Origin: an uncultured Pseudomonadales bacterium
GTDB lineage: Bacteria > Pseudomonadota > Gammaproteobacteria > Pseudomonadales > Porticoccaceae
Length of the DNA: 8,659 nucleotides
Direction of reading: 5' to 3'
Assembly (NCBI GenBank): GCA_905478725.1
Contig: CAJQJT010000170.1
Coordinates: forward strand, 1 to 8,659
Each line of letters opens with the position of its first letter. Position 1 is the stretch's first letter. The notes beneath the pieces are model-generated. The model did not search any database. It was not told the DNA's origin and worked only from the letters and a program-made list of their open reading frames with translations. Positions 1 through 5,843 of the stretch are shown one piece after another. Position numbers and translations under genes: made by a program.

Positions 1-2
1 CT

Positions 3-974
3 CAGGATTGGGTAGCGGAGAGTCGTCAGCTGCAGAAGTCCATGGTCGAAGTGGCCCCATCTGACCGGCGGTTAATCATTCCCGTCTGTAAAACGGCCTT
101 TGAATTTAACTACCCTTTTGCCGCCAGCCAGAAGACCCTGCGCGCTGTCTGCCCACCGAGTGGCTGGCAGATTTTTTTAGGTATTAGCGTTCATCAATCT
201 GACAATGCCCTGCGTTACACCGGCAATTTTAAGGCGGGCCATCAACTGATCGCCACTGATGTCGAGCTGGTAAGCCTGTCCAGCGCCATTGCAGGCCTGG
301 CTAGTGATCTTCGCGCCATAGAAGGCTTTAGCCTGGCCTCAGCGGTAAGAGTCGGAGATCTGGTTATGCAGCGCCAGCTTGTCACCCCCGTCGAGGGCTA
401 CAGACTGAACCGGGCTGTGGGTGCAGGAGAGATTGTTGAGAGCAGCAGCATAGACAGTATATTGATCGCCTCGGCGACTCTCTCGGCAGGACAAACAGTG
501 ACTCTCGAGCAGCTGAATGGCGCTCGCGCTGCCAGAGATTTAGCCGCAGGTAAGGTGCTCTCTAGTTACGATATAAAGCAGCGGCACCAAGTGCTGGTAA
601 CCCAGTCTGGAATTCCTCGAGGGCAAGCCGTCACGCGCGCTAATATTGCTCTGCAAGACTATTATGGCAAGCTGCCCAAAGACAGCCTGCAAAACTACAG
701 CAGTGCCGAGCAGATGCAGGCCATTCGCAACCTAGCTGCAGGTAGCATGCTGCGGCTCTCTGACCTGACACCAATAGATATCATTCGCAAAGGTGACAAT
801 GTGCAGCTCAGCGTGCGCGCTGGAGCCCTTGAGATTACCGTGACCATGCTGGCCCTAGAAAATGCGCGCCTCGAACAGCGCGTACTGCTGCTCAACCCAG
901 AGTCCGGTGAAGAGATTCAGGCAATTGCCACTGCTGTAGGTCAGGCTCGGGGATTGAGTACTGTCGCGAGATAG
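3..974 (+). CDS. flgA: Flagellar basal body P-ring formation chaperone FlgA (5' end outside window)
   Basis: FlgA is a periplasmic chaperone that helps FlgI assemble into the P ring. The frame is open to the left edge (QDWVAESRQLQKS precedes the Met codon at 42). That Met has no Shine-Dalgarno and no signal peptide follows it, so the true start and Sec signal lie upstream. Numbering from Met-42, residues 10-50 carry the FlgA N-domain pattern, with two cysteines (C16, C37) in a 'P-C ... R-x-V-C ... W' arrangement. Residues about 60-250 contain repeated SAF-like motifs, and residues 246-300 match the C-terminal ChapFlgA part (KGDNVQLSVRAG). At 323 or more residues it is far longer than the roughly 220-240 of E. 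coli and Pseudomonas FlgA. The extra length is additional SAF-like repeats. It sits upstream of flgM and flgN as in enterics and Vibrio. Family assignment is firm; the consequence of the expansion is unknown. Confidence 0.9.
   Translation, partial: QDWVAESRQLQKSMVEVAPSDRRLIIPVCKTAFEFNYPFAASQKTLRAVCPPSGWQIFLGISVHQSDNALRYTGNFKAGHQLIATDVELVSLSSAIAGLASDLRAIEGFSLASAVRVGDLVMQRQLVTPVEGYRLNRAVGAGEIVESSSIDSILIASATLSAGQTVTLEQLNGARAARDLAAGKVLSSYDIKQRHQVLVTQSGIPRGQAVTRANIALQDYYGKLPKDSLQNYSSAEQMQAIRNLAAGSMLRLSDLTPIDIIRKGDNVQLSVRAGALEITVTMLALENARLEQRVLLLNPESGEEIQAIATAVGQARGLSTVAR
219..791 (+). repeat. Array of degenerate SAF-like half-motifs inside flgA
   Basis: Residues 60-250 (counted from Met-42) contain about seven copies of a short beta-clip motif, roughly 'hydrophobic-x-x-G-x-x-V/L-x-x-x-D/x-I/V'. 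Examples are FKAGHQLIATDV, VRVGDLVMQRQL, VGAGEIVESSSI, LSAGQTVTLEQL, LAAGKVLSSYDI, IPRGQAVTRANI and LAAGSMLRLSDL. The motif glycines fall at residues 66, 105, 129, 150, 170, 194 and 234. Pairs spaced about 40 apart (66/105 and 194/234) look like the normal SAF pair of FlgA, with three further half-motifs between them. The motifs are read directly from the translation. Calling them duplications is inference; they have diverged at the DNA level. Confidence 0.6.
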
Positions 975-1040
975 AGCTGCGTCAATCTAGCAGTCATAAT
1001 AGCCTTGCAGGCTAGAGTGAAATTAATTTCAATATTCCCC

Positions 1041-1067
1041 TATAGAAAATATAACTGGTGCCGATAT
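1041..1067 (+). promoter_or_regulatory. Sigma28 (FliA)-type promoter for flgM
   Basis: TATA at 1041-1044, then exactly 15 bases, then GCCGATAT at 1060-1067. The FliA consensus is TAAA-N15-GCCGATAA, so there is one mismatch in each box and the spacing is perfect. Transcription would start near 1074, giving a leader of about 45 nt before flgM. FlgM is a late, FliA-dependent gene in enterics, which fits. Confidence 0.8.
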
Positions 1068-1106
1068 ACTTAGGGAAGACGGTAAACTTTGGGTTTTAGA
1101 GCCCGA

Positions 1107-1111
1107 AAGGA
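1107..1111 (+). promoter_or_regulatory. Ribosome binding site of flgM
   Basis: AAGGA lies 8 nt before the ATG at 1120 and fixes the flgM start. Confidence 0.75.
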
Positions 1112-1119
1112 CAATCAAA

Positions 1120-1425
1120 ATGACAGATGGTATTTCAAAGCTTGGGCGCAGCGCTGTTGAGATGAACAGCTCCGCGGATAAGTTAAAAAACAATAAATCT
1201 GCGCCTGAGGCGACAGCGAACAGTGCCGCTGCGGCACCTCGCCCTCAAGCAAATGACGAAGTGATTCTCAGTAAAGCTGCAGAAACAGCAATGACCGCTG
1301 GCGAGTTTGACGAGGCTAAGGTGGCTGAGATAAAGCAGGCACTTGCCGAGGGTAACTATCCCCTGGATGAGCGACGCATTGCGGAAAGCTTTGTCGCTAT
1401 TGAAAGTATGTTAGGCGGCAAATAA
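1120..1425 (+). CDS. flgM: Anti-sigma28 factor FlgM
   Basis: FlgM binds sigma28 (FliA) in the cytoplasm and holds late flagellar genes off until the hook is complete, when it is secreted through the flagellar export channel. At 101 aa it has the usual length (E. coli about 97). The N-terminal half is polar and Ala/Ser/Asn-rich, typical of the disordered export part. The C-terminal half has the conserved sigma-binding helices: VILSKAAETA, then FDEAKVAEIKQALAEGNYP, then LDERRIAESFVAIESML. The start is supported by AAGGA at 8 nt. It is preceded by its own FliA-type promoter, implying the usual feedback in which sigma28 drives its own inhibitor. A hairpin terminator follows before flgN. Confidence 0.95.
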   Translation: MTDGISKLGRSAVEMNSSADKLKNNKSAPEATANSAAAAPRPQANDEVILSKAAETAMTAGEFDEAKVAEIKQALAEGNYPLDERRIAESFVAIESMLGGK

Positions 1426-1476
1426 GCTTTTTAAAGCGTAACTCTGGCTTATTGCCTCTTAGACTCTAGGCATATC

Positions 1477-1505
1477 CGCCACTCCCCAAGAGTGGCGTTT
1501 CTCTT
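1477..1505 (+). terminator. Hairpin terminator between flgM and flgN
   Basis: CGCCACTC (1477-1484) pairs perfectly with GAGTGGCG (1490-1497) across a 5-nt loop, CCCAA. TTTCTCTT follows. The stem is strong and GC-rich but the T tract is interrupted, so termination may be partial and set the flgM to flgN ratio. Confidence 0.65.
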
Positions 1506-1547
1506 AATATCCTTTCGTATTTATCTGCTTGGCAGTATGCTGCAACC

Positions 1548-1979
1548 ATGAATCAATCTGACTTAGACCATCTTACACAGGCCGTACATAAAGCCCAGGC
1601 TTTAAAGCTGGTGCTCGACAGCGAGTTTGATGCGCTCAAACAACAGGATCTAGCGAGCTTTGAAACACTCCAGGCACAGAAGCTGGAGATCCTCCATTTC
1701 TTGGCTAGTGACGAATTGCTGGAAAAAATAAAAGCCCACACCGATGATCAAGATAAAGCTGCAGCCACCGTCGTAATCTGGGATCAGGTAGTGGAGTTAA
1801 TGAGTCAGTGTCGCGATCTGCACCGGCGCAACGAAATTTTAATCAACCATAAGCTTGAAACCATTCGCGGTGCACTGCAGACCATTCAGTCCCCAGACCC
1901 CTTAAACAGCGTTGAAATCTATGACCGCTTGGGCAAGATGCGCCCCAACCGCAATCGCACTTCTGTGGGCGATGCTTAG
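1548..1979 (+). CDS. flgN: Flagellar export chaperone FlgN
   Basis: FlgN is the cytoplasmic chaperone that keeps the hook-filament junction proteins FlgK and FlgL soluble and delivers them to the export gate. The 143 aa match the family size (E. coli about 138). The protein reads as long amphipathic helices. The recognisable part is residues 88-133: CRDLHRRNEILINHKLETI, in which the L-x-R-x-N-x-x-L-I-N pattern typifies FlgN, followed by VEIYDRLGKM. It follows flgM in the order flgA-flgM-flgN known from enterics and Vibrio. No good Shine-Dalgarno precedes the ATG and there is no upstream in-frame start before the terminator, so initiation looks weak. It converges on the next gene with a gap of only 19 bp. 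Confidence 0.92.
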   Translation: MNQSDLDHLTQAVHKAQALKLVLDSEFDALKQQDLASFETLQAQKLEILHFLASDELLEKIKAHTDDQDKAAATVVIWDQVVELMSQCRDLHRRNEILINHKLETIRGALQTIQSPDPLNSVEIYDRLGKMRPNRNRTSVGDA

Positions 1980-1998
1980 AATCTACATTCGGCTCTGC

Positions 1999-2280
1999 TT
2001 AGGGATTTTTTTCATCTCCCGGCTCCATACCTTTTAACCAATAAACCCAGGATAAAATCACCGACACTGCCACATAGAGACTCTCGGGTATCTCTTCATT
2101 GAGTTCCAGCTGTCCCAGTAGAGCAACCAGCTGAGGATCTTCGGCAATATGAACACCCTGCTTCTTTGCCTCTTCGATAATCAATTCAGCAATTTCGCCC
2201 TGACCTTTGGCGGTCATAATGGGCGCTGCTAGCTTGCCATATTCCAGAGCCACAGCCCGCTTTGAAGGTTTGTAAGTCAT
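1999..2280 (-). CDS. Free-standing FlhB C-terminal-domain-like protein (EscU/YscU/HrcU export switch family)
   Basis: This 93-aa protein aligns with the cytoplasmic C-terminal domain of FlhB, the gate protein that switches flagellar export from hook to filament substrates. AVALEYGKLAAPIMTAKGQG matches the stretch directly after NPTH in FlhB, and the protein continues with the usual I-A-E-x-I ... G-V-x-I-x-E-D-P-x-L-V-x-L-L ... L-E-L-N-E-E-I-P-E-x-L-Y-x-A-V pattern to about residue 82. There are no membrane segments. At the NPTH position it reads KPSK (residues 4-7), so the catalytic Asn is gone and autocleavage is not expected. Its ATG overlaps the stop of the fliK-like gene (ATGA), implying translational coupling. 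Similar stand-alone proteins occur beside a second FliK in Pseudomonas and as B. subtilis YlqH. Its role is uncertain. Confidence 0.85.
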   Translation of the reverse strand: MTYKPSKRAVALEYGKLAAPIMTAKGQGEIAELIIEEAKKQGVHIAEDPQLVALLGQLELNEEIPESLYVAVSVILSWVYWLKGMEPGDEKNP

Positions 2281-3347
2281 GTGCTCAGATCTACCATTTG
2301 GCCACTGCCACTGAGCCCTTCGCTAGCAGAGGGCCGCCGCGCATTAAGTACATCGAGCTTTTCCAACGTCAGGCCAAAGCGCTGTAATTCGTATTGCAGT
2401 TCACTGGCAGCTTCACGGGCGCGATCTGCAACATCGACACGGGGCGCCCACATCACCATTTGAATACTCGCCGCCGACTGCAATGTGGTTTTCAACCACA
2501 ACTCACCCAGGCTAGGGGACTCCGTGTGCAGATTGATAATCCACTCTTGATCCTCAGCGGCTGAATTGGAGGCCTCACGATAAAGCTCTATTTCCACCGC
2601 ATTGGCATCCATAAAAGGCAGCACAAAACTATAGCTCAACTCTCTCGACTGTTGCGCCTGAAGACTCTCCAACTGCTTGCTTTCCACTTCATCTATAGCG
2701 CCCTTAAGCTCTGCACCAATGGCACTCTGTAGCGGTGCATTGCGCAGCAAGCTGCGCAACAGCTGTTTCAGATCAGGTCCCTGTCTGACCACCCCACTGG
2801 CAAGTAACTGTTCACCAAATAGACCAGAGTTACTTAAACCGCGCTTAACCGACATTGGTGAAAGCTTCTCCATGGAGAGCTTTGCCATAGAGAGCATCAG
2901 GCTGGCGCGCAACTGCTCGCTGCCACCGAGCTGAGCGGCAAGCGCCTCTATGCCACCAGACTTAAACAGGCCGGCCAAAACCGAGGGCTGATCTGGGCGA
3001 TGCATAAGCTGCAAAAGTGCAGGTGAAGGGATTGCCGGAGGCGTATTTCCAGGCGAAGTTGTCAGGCCTCTAATAGGCACCAGAGAGCGACCAAAAATAC
3101 TGCTGTCGAGACGAAAGTCTAATTTGTCACCGAGCTTAAAACGACTACTGCCGGGCCACTCTAACTCTTTATTGTTGATCAACAATTTCAGCAGATCGCC
3201 GCGGGCTGCAATCACCCCCTGAACAATCTGGCCATCTTTTAGTCCTAGGTCTTTAGCTGCCTGTTGAGTCAACTGAATCGCGGCTGAGCCCTCCAAAAAA
3301 ATCGGCGTGGGTCGCGCGGTTAAGTTGATCAGCTCGGGACCTAGCAC
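2277..3347 (-). CDS. fliK: Flagellar hook-length control protein FliK-like
   Basis: FliK is the secreted ruler that measures the hook and triggers the FlhB specificity switch. This 356-aa protein has a C-terminal FliK/Flg_hook domain at about residues 240-337: FVLPFMDANAVEIELY, then WIINLHTESPSLGELWLKT, then a helical part ending LQRFGLTLEKLDVLNARRP. The N-terminal 230 residues are not recognisable beyond being Leu/Ala/Ser-rich with a short Pro stretch (residues 99-110), as expected for the fast-evolving ruler part. The start is GTG, supported by CAGG 8 nt upstream. The stop overlaps the start of the FlhB-C-like gene. Because it pairs with that gene rather than with fliJ/fliL, it may be a second FliK (as with PA1441 in Pseudomonas) instead of the main ruler. 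A main fliK elsewhere in the genome cannot be excluded. Confidence 0.85.
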   Translation of the reverse strand: MLGPELINLTARPTPIFLEGSAAIQLTQQAAKDLGLKDGQIVQGVIAARGDLLKLLINNKELEWPGSSRFKLGDKLDFRLDSSIFGRSLVPIRGLTTSPGNTPPAIPSPALLQLMHRPDQPSVLAGLFKSGGIEALAAQLGGSEQLRASLMLSMAKLSMEKLSPMSVKRGLSNSGLFGEQLLASGVVRQGPDLKQLLRSLLRNAPLQSAIGAELKGAIDEVESKQLESLQAQQSRELSYSFVLPFMDANAVEIELYREASNSAAEDQEWIINLHTESPSLGELWLKTTLQSAASIQMVMWAPRVDVADRAREAASELQYELQRFGLTLEKLDVLNARRPSASEGLSGSGQMVDLST

Positions 3348-3355
3348 TGGATTAA

Positions 3356-3359
3356 CCTG
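3356..3359 (-). promoter_or_regulatory. Ribosome binding site deciding the GTG start of the fliK-like gene
   Basis: On the minus strand CAGG lies 8 nt before GTG (3347-3345). No ATG lies close by in frame, so GTG is the preferred start. Confidence 0.55.
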
Positions 3360-3377
3360 TTAGTGGAAAATTATTTT

Positions 3378-3403
3378 AAAAGGCTGCTCGTAACTGGCAG
3401 CCT
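3378..3403 (-). terminator. Terminator-like hairpin between the LysM gene and fliK
   Basis: Read on the minus strand, AGGCTGC (3403-3397) pairs with GCAGCCT (3387-3381) over a 9-nt loop. The transcript then reads TTTT AAAATAATTTT. The stem is 7 bp and perfect, but the first U run is only four long. It could end part of the transcription after the LysM gene, or act as a processing or stability hairpin within one long transcript. Confidence 0.5.
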
Positions 3404-3422
3404 GCAACTGAATGCAAGAACC

Positions 3423-3887
3423 CTAGGGATACTTTACCCAACTGACTCGATCATTGGGCTTGAACTTTTTCTGATTGGCTTGCTTGATAAACACCACATT
3501 GTGTATATCGTCGGCTCCGGGCAGTCTCAAGCGCTTGCCTGAGTACATCCAGTTGGGGTTGCTGCGTTTAAATGCATGAGGATTAGCTTTGACCAAGGCC
3601 TGTCGCAAAATCGCTTTTTTAACCGGCATATTGGGCAGCATACGCAACAGAATCATATCCACAGTGTCGCCGGGACGGGTTGTGTAATAGCCGTCTTTTG
3701 ATGGGTTTTTTGCCAATTTTGGCTCTAGACGCTGCACATCTCTCATCAGTTGGGCGAGAGCTCGCTCAGCACTGACCGGCGCAGCTTGGCTGACATTACT
3801 CAGCAGGCACAGGGCGATCACTACTGCCGACCAGCCTTTTATATTGCTGCAAATATTCTGACTAACATTCTGACTAAAAGTGTGCAT
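3423..3887 (-). CDS. Exported LysM/FimV-like protein of the flgT operon
   Basis: I do not recognise a named gene. From the ATG at 3887 the product is 154 aa. A Sec signal peptide occupies residues 1-35 (WSAVVIALCLLSNVSQA, cleavage before AP). A LysM/FimV N-domain-like stretch follows at about 67-124: YYTTRPGDTVDMILLRMLP, then Q-A-L-V-K-A-N-P-H-A-F, then MYSGKRLRLP. This matches the Y-x-V-x-x-G-D-T-L ... N-P-x-A-F ... G-x-x-L-x-I-P scheme of peptidoglycan-binding LysM domains. The tail is basic (KQANQKKFKPNDRVSWVKYP). A longer reading from TTG at 3920 adds 11 basic residues before the signal peptide and is less likely, because AGGA lies 8 nt before the ATG. It follows flgT by 38 nt, so a periplasmic role anchoring the flagellar rings to the cell wall is a reasonable guess, unproven. 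Confidence 0.8.
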   Translation of the reverse strand: MHTFSQNVSQNICSNIKGWSAVVIALCLLSNVSQAAPVSAERALAQLMRDVQRLEPKLAKNPSKDGYYTTRPGDTVDMILLRMLPNMPVKKAILRQALVKANPHAFKRSNPNWMYSGKRLRLPGADDIHNVVFIKQANQKKFKPNDRVSWVKYP

Positions 3888-3895
3888 AGTATCTT

Positions 3896-3899
3896 TCCT
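3896..3899 (-). promoter_or_regulatory. Ribosome binding site deciding the start of the LysM-like gene
   Basis: On the minus strand AGGA lies 8 nt before ATG (3887-3885). This favours that codon over the upstream TTG at 3920 and places the signal peptide at the N-terminus. Confidence 0.65.
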
Positions 3900-3925
3900 A
3901 ACCTTTGCCTTCAGTTTCAACTTAC

Positions 3926-5113
3926 TTAAAAATAAATTGCCACATATTGATTAAAATTATGCCTCTCAGCACGGCTATCACCCTGACCAGCAGTCACCAC
4001 CAGTGTCGCTGCGTGGGAGTCTACCCTCTCCACCCGCGTTAAAACCAGCTTCTCAATATCATCGAGACTAGCCCCGCCACCGCTGATCTGCGGCGTCGGA
4101 CTGAGCAAGAACTGATCGCCAACCTGAACCCCGGCTACACTGCCCCCATTAATCCGCAAGCTAATATCAGCGTCGAGATCTACCTCTACTGGCATGCTGT
4201 TGATTACATGATAGAAATCAGGCCGACACTCCAAGCTCTTATCCATCTGATCGACAAAGCGCCGCACCGAGCTGGTCAGCTGCTCGACCAGTTTATTTGG
4301 CAGCTGGGTTTTACTGTAGCCACGGGGCATGTTTGGGTAGTCAATGTCAGCTGTCTCAACAGCAATCGCAGTGCCGAGAACTGGATCAAAAAGCCGCATC
4401 TCTAACGCCAAAACTTTCTTGGGCCAAGACTCTCGAGCCGCTAGGGCTGGAATCTGAGCACGACCCCAGCGCAGGGCACTGTCGCTCTGAGCGGCGAGGA
4501 AGCGCTGTACTCCGCCAATATTTTTACCAAAATCTGGCTGCGCTTGCTGCAGCCGCAGCTGAATTTCAAAGGGCGGTTGATTGCCGCTCGAGGCCGCCAT
4601 TTTGTGATGATAGCTGCTGTTAAACTGCTGTCGCGGCGCCACCGCCCAGGCCGCTGTGCGCGATAATGACTGAGTCAAAATCTGTTGCGTCAAAGCACTT
4701 AACTCGCTGAGATAATGATCGCCAAAACGCAGATCTTGAACGCCCTGGAGAACGCCGATCCGCGCCTCTCGCCGCAGACCGGGACGCGCCACCGAGCAAG
4801 TACTGGCAGTCAGGGTTGCCTCAACATTGGCACTGCTCAAGCCTGCCTCTTCAAGATAGGAGAGCACTCGCACGCCGCGCACTCGCGATTGACTGGTCAA
4901 CAGTGATGACTCATGCAGGACACCGCGCTCATCGAGATAGGCGCTGCTGGCCAAGCGCACTTCGGAACCGAGACTCAAGTCTATCAATGCTTGCTTGATC
5001 GCCTCCAGACGCTGATCTGCCTCTATGGCCAGCGCTCCTTGAGCGGCGCTCAGCAGCAGCGACCACAACAGCCAGCTACGCCACGGACCAATATTTGAAC
5101 AAAACCATTTCAT
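3926..5113 (-). CDS. flgT: Flagellar assembly protein FlgT (H-ring component)
   Basis: FlgT forms part of the H ring around the LP ring of Vibrio-type polar flagella and helps MotX/MotY and stators assemble. The 395-aa protein begins with a signal peptide (residues 1-29, WLLWSLLLSAAQGALA before IEAD). Three regions follow the FlgT plan. An N-domain spans about 32-105, with ADQRLEAIKQAL, then VLHESSLLTSQSRVRGVRVL. A TolB-like middle domain spans about 115-290, beginning REARIGVL. A C-terminal domain at about 308-395 has VEVDLDADISLRINGG, GVQVGDQFLL and VLTRVERVDSHAATLVV. Mature cysteines C106 and C296 could form a disulfide. The N-domain seems to lack the first beta strand seen upstream of the helix in Vibrio FlgT. 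It lies 24 bp after flgP, and GAGAG sits 9 nt before the ATG. Confidence 0.85.
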   Translation of the reverse strand: MKWFCSNIGPWRSWLLWSLLLSAAQGALAIEADQRLEAIKQALIDLSLGSEVRLASSAYLDERGVLHESSLLTSQSRVRGVRVLSYLEEAGLSSANVEATLTASTCSVARPGLRREARIGVLQGVQDLRFGDHYLSELSALTQQILTQSLSRTAAWAVAPRQQFNSSYHHKMAASSGNQPPFEIQLRLQQAQPDFGKNIGGVQRFLAAQSDSALRWGRAQIPALAARESWPKKVLALEMRLFDPVLGTAIAVETADIDYPNMPRGYSKTQLPNKLVEQLTSSVRRFVDQMDKSLECRPDFYHVINSMPVEVDLDADISLRINGGSVAGVQVGDQFLLSPTPQISGGGASLDDIEKLVLTRVERVDSHAATLVVTAGQGDSRAERHNFNQYVAIYF

Positions 5114-5137
5114 CTCAGCTATCTCTCAGCGCAACCT

Positions 5138-5614
5138 TTAAGCGCCGGAGCGCGTGGTCATCTGGTCTAAATAGAGAACTCGCAGATCATTCACAATATC
5201 GCGATCGAGGGACATAGTAACTTCGTAAGTGTCCTCTCCCACTGGCGTGATACTCACCAGATATGCGCCGTAGATGACCCCCTGAACACGGGCACGGAAA
5301 GTATCGCTCTCAACCACCATTTGGCCCACCGTGGTGTTGGCATCCAGATACTGGCCGTAGACCTGTTCCATCAGTGAGCGGTAAGCGTCTAGTTTTGAAG
5401 CCCTTATGGACAGCAGTCGCTGCTGCGCAGGATTATCATGGGGCTGAACGCTTATCACCGCGTAACCAGTGGCAACTATATTGCCTTTTTCGCCGACCAG
5501 TGTCTGAACCACAGCGGCATTGTAGTCTTCCATAGTCAGCGCGCAGCCTGTCGAGAGCATTACCAAGCTCCCCAGAATAATGATTTTCAAACGTTTAATA
5601 ATAAAATTGTTCAT
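5138..5614 (-). CDS. flgP: Outer-membrane lipoprotein FlgP (LPP20 family)
   Basis: FlgP is an outer-membrane lipoprotein needed for motility in Vibrio and forms basal disk structures in Campylobacter. The 158-aa product starts with a lipoprotein signal ending LSTG-C24. The -3 residue is Ser rather than Leu, which still fits the looser PS51257 pattern. Ala at +2 favours outer-membrane sorting. The LPP20/FlgP core spans about residues 48-150: VATGYAVISVQPHDNPAQQR, SIRASKLDAYRSLMEQVYGQ, the V-x-G-V-I-Y-G-A-x-L-V segment, and DTYEVTMSLD. GGGA lies 6 nt before the ATG. It is the first gene of the minus-strand block, about 110 nt downstream of a sigma28-type promoter. FlgO, usually adjacent in Vibrio, is not in this window. 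Confidence 0.9.
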   Translation of the reverse strand: MNNFIIKRLKIIILGSLVMLSTGCALTMEDYNAAVVQTLVGEKGNIVATGYAVISVQPHDNPAQQRLLSIRASKLDAYRSLMEQVYGQYLDANTTVGQMVVESDTFRARVQGVIYGAYLVSITPVGEDTYEVTMSLDRDIVNDLRVLYLDQMTTRSGA

Positions 5615-5725
5615 GGTAAATCCCGCTATAGCTTTTTTGATTATTGGCTAAATATTCTGCCTACCACGCCAGCTCAGGCAATGGATCCACAGTTGATAGA
5701 TGAAATTTATGTTTCTCTCCTTTTA

Positions 5726-5752
5726 ACATCGGCAGTTCGGCGCCAGCCTTTA
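5726..5752 (-). promoter_or_regulatory. Sigma28 (FliA)-type promoter for the flgP-flgT operon
   Basis: On the minus strand TAAA (5752-5749) is followed by exactly 15 bases and GCCGATGT (5733-5726). The consensus is TAAA-N15-GCCGATAA, so the -35 is perfect and the -10 has the full GCCGAT core. The start site would be near 5719, leaving a leader of about 105 nt before flgP. Confidence 0.8.
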
Positions 5753-5843
5753 GATACATAAGATATTAAATACAGTGCCGGAAGCTGCGGCAACAGACGT
5801 CATTAAACTCGCCAAGCAGACTAATTAGGCGGCATGCAGTCTA

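Noticed and set aside
1000..1014. Small hairpin after flgA (TAGCC TTGCA GGCTA)
   Set aside because: The stem is only 5 bp and no T tract follows; too weak to call a terminator.
1531..1543. Possible sigma54 promoter before flgN (TTGGCAG ... TGCAA)
   Set aside because: The GG-GC spacing is 9, not 10, and transcription would begin inside the coding region.
2867..2878. 12-bp perfect palindrome TCTCCATGGAGA
   Set aside because: It lies inside fliK where the protein reads SMEKLS next to a similar SMAKLS; a chance result of coding sequence, with no regulatory context.
3421..3428. Palindrome CCCTAGGG at the stop of the LysM-like gene
   Set aside because: It is only 8 bp with no loop and no T tract, so not a terminator, and it is not repeated elsewhere that I could see.
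4208..5098. Several + strand open frames of 60-108 codons within flgT
   Set aside because: They are shadows of the minus-strand flgT frame, with low-complexity translations and no ribosome sites noted.
5438..5761. Open frame of 107 codons on the + strand overlapping flgP
   Set aside because: It is antisense to a clear flgP, has no recognisable domain, and covers the divergent promoter region.
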